From positions 1-5,869 of the forward strand of contig JASLJL010000324.1 in the NCBI GenBank assembly GCA_030152405.1: a stretch of DNA of 5,869 bases, read 5' to 3'. Origin of the DNA: Gordonia sp. (in: high G+C Gram-positive bacteria). Its GTDB lineage: Bacteria; Actinomycetota; Actinomycetes; Mycobacteriales; Mycobacteriaceae. The notes beneath the pieces were generated by a model. The model was given only the letters and a program-made list of their open reading frames with translations, searched no databases and was not told the DNA's origin. The position numbers were made by a program, and so were the translations under genes. Position 1 is the first letter of the stretch. Every line of letters starts with the position of its first letter. Positions 1-4,993 of the stretch are shown here, piece after piece.

Positions 1-639
1 CTTGGGCGCGGGCTCGGCGTTGCCTCGGGACGAGGTGACCTTGCGTCCACGGACGATGCCGATGAACTCGTCGCACAGATCCGACGTCGGAGCGCTCCAC
101 AGCAGTCCGACGGTGCTCGACGGCGCCCCGACCACTGGCCGATAGACGAGGTCTTTGCGGTGGTGCAGCCGCGCCAGCGACTGCGGAACCAGGAGCAGGC
201 CGATCCCCGCGGCGACCAGCTCGATCGCGTCGGCCACCGTCTCGGGCCGATGCTCGACGGCTGTGCCCGGTCGGTCGACGACGACCAACGGTTCGTCGAG
301 CGGCCAGAGAAACGACTCGTCGACGAGATCCTCGTCGGTCAACTCGTCGCCCGCGGTCAGCCCGTGATCCTTCGGCAGGACCACGACGGTGGTCTCGTCG
401 TACAACGAGATCGTGTGGTGCGCACCGGGATCGGCGTGCGACAGTGCGTCGGGGAGCCTGGTGATCGCGACGTCCACGTCACCCGAGCCGACTGCGGCGG
501 CGGTGGCCGACACGTCGAGCGCGACGAGGTCCAGCGCGACGCCGGAGATCCGCTCCCGCCAGATCCGCACCCACTTGGCCGGGGTGACGCCCGGCACGTA
601 CCCCAGAGTGAAGCGGCGCGGCGGTTCGGGCGAGGTCAC
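1..639 (-). CDS. LysR-type substrate-binding domain protein lacking the HTH domain (3' end off window)
   Basis: The visible 213 residues form a LysR effector-binding (periplasmic-binding-protein-like) domain and nothing else. It opens with a beta strand near residues 10-15 (FTLGYVPG). A SGDVDVAIT segment follows at about 52-60, the family's usual 'GxxDxAI' element. Then come a YDE..VVVLPKDHGL strand near 80-93 and AAGIGLLLVPQSLARL near 143-157, the classic LysR C-lobe signature. The GTG start at 639-637 is forced: the codons upstream are CAC, GAT and CCT, then an in-frame TAG at 651-649. An N-terminal winged HTH of about 60 residues therefore cannot be encoded in this frame. The protein probably binds a small ligand in the cytoplasm but cannot bind DNA in the normal LysR way. 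After about residue 200 the chain becomes a polar Ser/Arg/Ala/Pro tail that continues off the left edge. From memory, annotated mycobacterial homologues are also HTH-less, which argues against a local deletion. The domain is certain; the function is unknown. Confidence 0.88.
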   Translation of the reverse strand, partial: MTSPEPPRRFTLGYVPGVTPAKWVRIWRERISGVALDLVALDVSATAAAVGSGDVDVAITRLPDALSHADPGAHHTISLYDETTVVVLPKDHGLTAGDELTDEDLVDESFLWPLDEPLVVVDRPGTAVEHRPETVADAIELVAAGIGLLLVPQSLARLHHRKDLVYRPVVGAPSSTVGLLWSAPTSDLCDEFIGIVRGRKVTSSRGNAEPAPK

Positions 640-643
640 GTGA
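636..643. repeat. TCACGTGA palindrome over the LysR-like start codon
   Basis: This is a perfect 8-bp palindrome centred on the CAC/GTG junction of the LysR-like start codon. The same 8-mer occurs again at 3962-3969, also over a GTG start of a leftward gene that faces a divergent neighbour. It may be a protein-binding site or a coincidence of CAC-GTG start contexts. Confidence 0.35.
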
Positions 644-651
644 TCAGGCTA
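640..651 (-). promoter_or_regulatory. -10 element of the LysR-like gene, predicted leaderless start
   Basis: On the minus strand the hexamer TAGCCT (651-646) fits the actinobacterial TANNNT -10 pattern. It is followed by exactly six bases (GATCAC) and then the GTG start codon at 639. That spacing puts the transcription start on the first base of the GTG, so the mRNA would have no 5' leader. This agrees with the absence of a convincing Shine-Dalgarno sequence. No clear -35 hexamer is visible about 17 bp further upstream. Confidence 0.6.
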
Positions 652-659
652 CCGCCCGA

Positions 660-671
660 TACCCTGGTCTC
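660..671 (+). promoter_or_regulatory. -10 element of the DUF5997-FUSC operon, predicted leaderless start
   Basis: TACCCT at 660-665 fits TANNNT and is followed by six bases (GGTCTC) and the ATG at 672. The expected transcription start is therefore the A of the start codon. No Shine-Dalgarno sequence lies in front of the ATG. The position where a -35 would sit (about 637-642) overlaps the start codon of the divergent gene and does not resemble TTGACA. Confidence 0.62.
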
Positions 672-1091
672 ATGAGCTCGCAGTCGATGAAACCGGCCAC
701 CGCCGCCAAGAAGCTGGACGTCTACCTGCCGGCGACTCCCGCCGAGTTCCGCCAGGGCACGATCACCCGCACCGAGCTCGCCGCGCTGCAAGCCGATCCG
801 CCGCAGTGGCTGCGCGACCTGCGCGCCAACGGCCCGCATCCGAAGAACCTGGTCGCGGGCAAGCTCGGCATCTCGAACTCGGGGCTCGTGCGCGGTGAGA
901 TCACCGAGGCGCTGACCACCGAGCAGATCGACGCACTCCTCGAGGAGATGCCGGAGTGGCTGGCCGCCGAGCGAGCCCTCCACGTCGAGGTGCTGCGCGA
1001 GGAGCGCCGAGTGCGGTCACTGCACGGCGACCAGCGTCGCGCTCGTGAGCAGGCGGCTGCCGAGGCCGCCGAGGCAGACACCGCCGAGTGA
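672..1091 (+). CDS. DUF5997 family protein
   Basis: This 139-residue cytoplasmic protein carries what I recognise as the DUF5997 signature of actinobacteria: TAAKKLDVYLPATPAEF (11-26), LQADPPQWLRDLRANGPHP (39-57), KLGISNSGLVRG (64-75) and LTTEQIDAL (81-89). No biochemical function is established for the family as far as I know. The stretch from about 58 to 75 looks like a helix-turn-helix (V-A-x-K-L-G-I-S-x-S-G-L), so DNA binding is possible but unproven. The C-terminal third (about 97-139) is a charged Arg/Glu/Ala helix, probably coiled coil or disordered. I chose the ATG at 672 because a -10 hexamer sits 6 nt upstream. Met6 (687) matches where I recall homologues starting and is the alternative. 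The gene overlaps the FUSC start by 4 bp (GTGA), implying one mRNA and coupled translation. It diverges from the LysR-like gene by 32 bp. Confidence 0.9.
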   Translation: MSSQSMKPATAAKKLDVYLPATPAEFRQGTITRTELAALQADPPQWLRDLRANGPHPKNLVAGKLGISNSGLVRGEITEALTTEQIDALLEEMPEWLAAERALHVEVLREERRVRSLHGDQRRAREQAAAEAAEADTAE

Positions 1092-2695
1092 CGGACGCGG
1101 CCGCGCCGTCACCAGCGCCTCCGCCGCGGCCGGCGGTTCGAGGCGTCCTCTTTCGTCGCCCGTCGGCCCGCGGGCGATGGGCGCCGGCGATCCGCGCGGG
1201 GCTCACGCTCCTGCTCTCTGCGACGATCCTCGCACTGTGCGGATTCGGAACCGGATCTCTGCTGGCCGCCCTCGGCACCTTCGGTGTGATGTACGGCGAA
1301 CGACGTCCGTACCTGATCCGGTGGAAGGTGATCCTGACGTCCGGCATCCTGCTCGTCGGGACTGCTGCACTGTTCGGATCGCTCGGTTCGGCGGCAGGTC
1401 CGAACGCGCCGATCGGCGCCGACCTCGCGATCACCGGGGCGCTCGCACTTTGGGCCGGAATCAGTGTGTTCATCGCGACGGGCCTGCGCCTCGGTCCACC
1501 CGGACCGTTCTTCTTCGTATTGGTGGCGGGCGTGTCCCAACTCGTCACACGCCACGGCGTCGACGTAGGGCATCTCGCGATGTTCGCATCGGCGGGCGCC
1601 GTCGCAGCACTGATCGTCGGCATGGCCCCGGCGCTGTGGCGTCCCCACGGCCCGGAGACGGCGGCGACGACCGCCGCCCTCGACGCTGCGGAGAAGTACC
1701 TCGAGTCGAATGAGTCGCCGGATCCCGCGGCGCGGCACGGTGTGGCCCTCTCGACGCTGAACGCATGGTCCGTCCTTCACGACGCGGCGGCGACCGACGG
1801 CGAACTCGCCGACCGACTCTGGACCGCTCATCAGCAGGTCCACGACGCACGGGTCAGTGCGTTCGTCGCACCGCTCCCCCGCCCGAGCATCGTCCACCGC
1901 CTGCGTTTCGCGGCGCGCATCGACAGCCACGCGACCGTGAGCGCGTTCCGCGTCGCCGTCGGAGCCGCCGTCGCCGGAGCGATCGCGGTCGTCTCCGGTC
2001 TCGGGCGGCCGGACTGGGCCATCTTGGGCGCCGTGCTGGTGCTGCAACTCGGGCCCGACCGAGTGCACGGCTCGATCCGGGGCGTGCAGCGCGTGGTCGG
2101 AACCATCGGCGGAGTCGGACTGTACGCAATCCTGCACACGTTGGATCTCCACGTCGGGTTGCTGATCGTGGTGCTCGCCTTGCTCAACGTCTTGATCGAA
2201 CTCACCGTGGTGACGAACTACGCCGTCGCCGTACTGTTCATCACTCCGCTGGCACTCCTCATGGGCGGGCCCGCGACGCCGCTCTCCGAACAGGTCCGCG
2301 AACGGATCCTCGAGACCTCGCTGGGTGTGGCCGTCGCACTCGCCGCCGCCTGGCTGCTGCTGCCGCGCATCCACCGTCGGACGCTGCGCAGCGCCGACGA
2401 GGCCGTGCTCGACGCCGGCACCGATGTCCTGACCGACGGCGTCACGTCGCCCGTCGACTCCGATCACATGCGCGAGAATCGCCGCGACCTGCAGTGGCAG
2501 CTGATCGAGGCCGAGCTCGCCGCGTCCGACAGCGCCTGCGACGAACCCGCCTGGGCGAGGCGGCACTGGCCGGAGCACACCCGTGTGCGCGACATCGGGT
2601 ACGACGTTCTGAGCGCGTGCTGGCGCACGCCCCTCGGTCGACCGATCAGCGACGAGGTGGCTGCGCCACTTGTCGCTCGCATCGCTCGAGACTGA
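1088..2695 (+). CDS. FUSC family membrane protein (putative aromatic-acid or small-molecule exporter)
   Basis: The 535-residue integral membrane protein has the two-module layout of the FUSC (fusaric acid resistance, YccS/AaeB-like) superfamily. The first block of about six hydrophobic helices spans roughly 33-182. A soluble segment of about 100 residues (185-283) follows. The second block spans about 285-427 and matches the FUSC_2 pattern: RPDWAILGAVLVLQLG (307-322), RGVQRVVGTIGGVGLYAIL (331-349) and TNYAVAVLFITPLALLMG (376-393). A soluble tail of about 108 residues ends it. Superfamily members are linked to efflux of aromatic carboxylic acids or to envelope functions, but the substrate here is unknown. 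The GTG start at 1088 overlaps the DUF5997 stop. The nearest purine-rich site, GAGG at 1071-1074, is a poor Shine-Dalgarno, so expression probably depends on termination-reinitiation. The last 50 bp overlap the convergent MFS gene. An aromatic-acid sensor role for the LysR-like neighbour would fit an exporter, but that is inference. Confidence 0.88.
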   Translation: MTDAAAPSPAPPPRPAVRGVLFRRPSARGRWAPAIRAGLTLLLSATILALCGFGTGSLLAALGTFGVMYGERRPYLIRWKVILTSGILLVGTAALFGSLGSAAGPNAPIGADLAITGALALWAGISVFIATGLRLGPPGPFFFVLVAGVSQLVTRHGVDVGHLAMFASAGAVAALIVGMAPALWRPHGPETAATTAALDAAEKYLESNESPDPAARHGVALSTLNAWSVLHDAAATDGELADRLWTAHQQVHDARVSAFVAPLPRPSIVHRLRFAARIDSHATVSAFRVAVGAAVAGAIAVVSGLGRPDWAILGAVLVLQLGPDRVHGSIRGVQRVVGTIGGVGLYAILHTLDLHVGLLIVVLALLNVLIELTVVTNYAVAVLFITPLALLMGGPATPLSEQVRERILETSLGVAVALAAAWLLLPRIHRRTLRSADEAVLDAGTDVLTDGVTSPVDSDHMRENRRDLQWQLIEAELAASDSACDEPAWARRHWPEHTRVRDIGYDVLSACWRTPLGRPISDEVAAPLVARIARD

Positions 2696-3965
2696 TCTGC
2701 TCGGACGTCGCGGCCACCCCCACTGGTGCCTGTCGCCTGCTGCGCGGGACGGCCCAGCAGAGGAATCCGGCGAACACGCAGAGCGTCGCAGCGGTGTAGA
2801 ACGCCGGATCGTAGCCGCCGGAGGCGTCGCGAATCGCACCGGCGCCGAACGCCGCGACGGCCGCGCCGAGTTGATGCGCCGCGAAGATCCAGCCGAACAC
2901 GACAGGTGTGGCATCCCCGAACTGCTCCCGAGCGAGCGCCATCGTCGGCGGGACGGTCGCGACCCAGTCCAGTCCGTAGAACAGGATGAACACCCAGATG
3001 CTCGGCGTGGCGGTCGCGCCGAGAATCGACGGGAGTCCGGCGAGGGCGACGCCTCGGCCGAGGTAGTAGATCACCAACAGCACCCGCGGATCGACACGAT
3101 CGGTGAGCCATCCCGACGCGACGGTGCCGACCACGTCGAAGACGCCGACCAACGCCAACAGAGACGCCGCGGTGGTGGCCGGCATGCCGTGATCGCCGGC
3201 TGCCGGAATGAAGTGCGTCTGAAGCAGCCCGTTCGTCGTCGCCCCGCAGATCGCGAAACTGCCCGCGAGCAGCCAGAACACCGGCCGTCGGGCGCCGAGA
3301 GCCAGTCCGGAGAGCGCGGCGCGGGCCATTCCGCGGTCCTCACGGAGCGGTGGCGTCACTTCGTCGGAGCCGTACGCGGGCATCCCGAGATCGGACGGCC
3401 ACGACCGGAGCAGGAGCCCGGCCACCGGGATCACCGCGACCGCGACGGCGGTGACTATCAGGATCGCCGTCCGCCAGCCGTGGCCGTCGGCCAGCGCCGC
3501 GACGATCGGCAGGAAGATCAGCTGACCGGTGGCCGACGCCGCGGTCAGCACTCCCGTCACCAGGCCCCGGCGCTGAGTGAACCAGCGAGTCGCCACCGTC
3601 GCGACGAACGCCGTCGAGAGCGCACCCGTGCCGAGACCGACCAGCACACCCCACAGCAGGACCAACTGCCAGCTGGCCGTCATGAACACCGCGAGTCCGG
3701 TGCCGGCGCCGATCAGAGCGAGCGCGCCGGTGACCACCGGTCGGATGCCGAGCTTGTCCATGAGCGCCGCCGCGAACGGCGCCGTCAATCCGTAGAGCGC
3801 CATGTTGACGCTCATCGCGGCGCCGATCGTCCCGTGCGACCACCCGAACTCGTGGTGCAGCGGGTCCATGAGAACGCCGGGCACCGAGCGGAAGCCCGCC
3901 GCCCCGAGAATCGTCAGGAAGGCGACGCCCGCGATGACCCAGGCGTAATGGATGCGAAGTTTCAC
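2646..3965 (-). CDS. MFS transporter, carboxylate/OFA-like branch
   Basis: The 439-residue protein has about 12 predicted membrane helices, at roughly 8-28, 46-68, 77-96, 100-124, 135-157, 166-187, 226-246, 265-288, 294-313, 323-342, 354-374 and 390-407. The MFS loop 2-3 motif appears as MDKLGIRP (69-76), its half-repeat as GWLTDRVDPR (285-294), and an RWFTQRRGLVTGVLTAAS element lies at 127-144. The N-terminus (HYAWVIAGVAFLTIL) and the last two motifs resemble the monocarboxylate and oxalate-formate branches of MFS, so an organic acid is the likeliest substrate. That is family inference and not proven. The start is GTG at 3965-3963, with AAGG about 15 nt upstream as a poor Shine-Dalgarno. Upstream in-frame codons offer no ATG or GTG before the divergent gene. 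The gene diverges from the GlxA-type regulator, which suggests regulation by it. Its last 17 codons run antisense to the end of the FUSC gene. Confidence 0.9.
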   Translation of the reverse strand: MKLRIHYAWVIAGVAFLTILGAAGFRSVPGVLMDPLHHEFGWSHGTIGAAMSVNMALYGLTAPFAAALMDKLGIRPVVTGALALIGAGTGLAVFMTASWQLVLLWGVLVGLGTGALSTAFVATVATRWFTQRRGLVTGVLTAASATGQLIFLPIVAALADGHGWRTAILIVTAVAVAVIPVAGLLLRSWPSDLGMPAYGSDEVTPPLREDRGMARAALSGLALGARRPVFWLLAGSFAICGATTNGLLQTHFIPAAGDHGMPATTAASLLALVGVFDVVGTVASGWLTDRVDPRVLLVIYYLGRGVALAGLPSILGATATPSIWVFILFYGLDWVATVPPTMALAREQFGDATPVVFGWIFAAHQLGAAVAAFGAGAIRDASGGYDPAFYTAATLCVFAGFLCWAVPRSRRQAPVGVAATSEQISLERCERQVAQPPRR

Positions 3966-3970
3966 GTGAA
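3961..3970. repeat. 10-bp perfect palindrome over the MFS start codon
   Basis: TTCACGTGAA is its own reverse complement and is centred on the boundary between the CAC codon and the GTG start of the transporter. Its core TCACGTGA repeats the palindrome at 636-643. If it is an operator, a bound protein would sit just downstream of the candidate transporter promoter. Confidence 0.35.
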
Positions 3971-4002
3971 TCAGACTGCCTTCGAGCTCACCCGGGAACC
4001 AG

Positions 4003-4016
4003 TGGCATGAATGCCA
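4003..4016. promoter_or_regulatory. Inverted repeat TGGCAT-GA-ATGCCA, candidate AdpA-like operator
   Basis: Two perfect 6-bp arms are separated by 2 bp in the 71-bp region between the divergent MFS and regulator genes. Read on the plus strand, TGGCATGAAT (4003-4012) fits the AdpA consensus TGGCSNGWWY at nine of ten positions, failing only at S (A instead of G/C). AdpA has the same DJ-1/PfpI plus AraC architecture as the adjacent regulator. The site lies just downstream of the candidate transporter -10 and about 20 bp before the regulator's start codon. That position suits repression of the transporter and autoregulation. No binding data are implied. Confidence 0.5.
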
Positions 4017-4021
4017 ATATA
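4016..4021 (-). promoter_or_regulatory. Candidate -10 element for the MFS transporter gene
   Basis: On the minus strand this reads TATATT, a TANNNT match in the most AT-rich stretch of the window. It would start transcription near 4009 and leave a leader of about 44 nt, with the inverted repeat at 4003-4016 lying across the start point. A second minus-strand TANNNT match, TATCCT (4031-4026), is an alternative. Neither has an obvious -35. Confidence 0.35.
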
Positions 4022-4022
4022 T

Positions 4023-4029
4023 GAGAGGA
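4023..4029 (+). promoter_or_regulatory. Shine-Dalgarno of the GlxA-type regulator
   Basis: GAGAGGA ends 7 nt before the ATG at 4037, the best ribosome-binding site in the window, and it fixes the regulator's start. Unlike the DUF5997 and LysR-like genes, this gene is therefore expected to have a leader. Its promoter must lie upstream of 4023, probably within or beyond the inverted repeat. I could not identify a clear plus-strand -10. Confidence 0.65.
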
Positions 4030-4036
4030 TAGTGCC

Positions 4037-4993
4037 ATGCACACTGTGGCCGTCCTACTGATCGAACCCGTCATCGGCTTCGACGCCACCATCGCGCCCA
4101 CCTGCTTCAGCAAGGCGGACGACGAACACGGTGATCCCCTCTACGAAGTCGTGACCTGCAGCATCGGCGGCGCGGCCGTCGCGTCGACGAACGGCTACTC
4201 GATCCTTCCCACGTCCGACACATCTGTCCTCGCCCGCGCCGACACCGTCGTGATCCCCGGAACCAAGTGCCCGCAGGCCCGGTCGTCGGGGACGCTCCCC
4301 GACGACATCCGCGAAGCCCTCGCTCTCGTCCGCCCCGGGACTCGCCTGGTGTCGATCTGCACTGGCGCGTTCATCCTCGCGGCCGCCGGTCTGCTCGACG
4401 GCCGCCCGGTCACCACGCATTGGCAGGCCGGAGCGGATCTCGCGAGAATGCATCCGTCGGTCTCGCTCGTGGACCACGTGCTGTTCGTCGACGACGGCGA
4501 CGTCCTCACATCGGCAGGCGTCGCCGCCGGGATCGACCTGTGCCTGCACATCATCCGCGGTGATCACGGCACCGCCGCGGCCTCGCGCGTCGCTCGGTAC
4601 TGCGTGCTGCCGCCGGCCCGCGAGGGCACGCATCCGCAGTTCGTCGATCGTCCGGTGCCGCCGCGCGGCGAGGGCAGCACGGCCGCGGCTCGGCAGTGGG
4701 CGTCAGCCAATCCAGCGGAGGATTTGAGCGTCGATCACCTCGCGCGGCGCAGCGACATGAGCATCCGCACCTTCAACAGACGATTCCGCGAGGAGACCGG
4801 CCAGACTCCGGGCGCCTGGGTGCAACGCCTCCGCCTCGATCACGCACGCGAACTGCTCGAATCCACCGACCTCACGATCGACGCCGTCGCCGAGCGATCC
4901 GGACTGGGAAGCGCGTCCAGCCTGCGCGTTCACCTGCGGCGCGACACCGGCCTGCCGCCGGTCGCGTACCGCCGCGCGTTCGTCCGTCAGTAG
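4037..4993 (+). CDS. GlxA/FtrA family transcriptional regulator (DJ-1/PfpI domain plus AraC HTH)
   Basis: The 318-residue protein has the standard two-domain layout of this family. The N-terminal DJ-1/PfpI (class I glutamine amidotransferase-like) domain covers about 4-190. Its nucleophile-elbow signature is SICTGAFILAAAGLLDGRPV (106-125), with Cys108 at the elbow, followed by TTHW (126-129). The C-terminal AraC domain covers about 215-315 with two helix-turn-helix units: LARRSDMSIRTFNRRFREETG (235-255) and AVAERSGLGSASSLRVHLRR (283-302), ending in the typical VAYRRAF. In characterised relatives (AdpA, GbdR, CdhR, ArgR) the DJ-1 part is a ligand-sensing or dimerisation module rather than an enzyme. 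Length is normal and nothing is broken. It likely controls the divergent MFS gene and itself through the inverted repeat at 4003-4016. Its TAG stop overlaps the stop of the convergent dehydrogenase. The inducer is unknown; an amino acid, amine or organic acid would fit the family. Confidence 0.92.
   Translation: MHTVAVLLIEPVIGFDATIAPTCFSKADDEHGDPLYEVVTCSIGGAAVASTNGYSILPTSDTSVLARADTVVIPGTKCPQARSSGTLPDDIREALALVRPGTRLVSICTGAFILAAAGLLDGRPVTTHWQAGADLARMHPSVSLVDHVLFVDDGDVLTSAGVAAGIDLCLHIIRGDHGTAAASRVARYCVLPPAREGTHPQFVDRPVPPRGEGSTAAARQWASANPAEDLSVDHLARRSDMSIRTFNRRFREETGQTPGAWVQRLRLDHARELLESTDLTIDAVAERSGLGSASSLRVHLRRDTGLPPVAYRRAFVRQ

Noticed and set aside
641..646. TGATCA palindrome in the divergent gap
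   Set aside because: It is only 6 bp and overlaps the -10 spacer. It is too short to support as an operator by itself.
160..675. 171-codon plus-strand frame opposite the LysR-like gene
   Set aside because: It has no recognisable motif and a composition typical of antisense frames. The minus strand gives a coherent LysR effector domain with a well-placed -10 element.
1109..2914. 601-codon open frame on the minus strand across the FUSC gene
   Set aside because: It lies antisense to a clearly recognisable FUSC protein. The translation is Arg/Asp/Gly/His/Gln-rich with no hydrophobic core or family motif. It is the usual stop-free shadow frame of high-GC coding DNA.
2670..4010. 446-codon open frame on the plus strand across the MFS gene
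   Set aside because: Its translation is dominated by Arg, Asp, Glu, His and Gln with no domain pattern, while the opposite strand gives 12 membrane helices and MFS motifs. It is a shadow frame.
4018..4023. TATATG as plus-strand -10 for the regulator
   Set aside because: It would start transcription near 4030, after the strong Shine-Dalgarno at 4023-4029, so the ribosome-binding site would not be in the mRNA.
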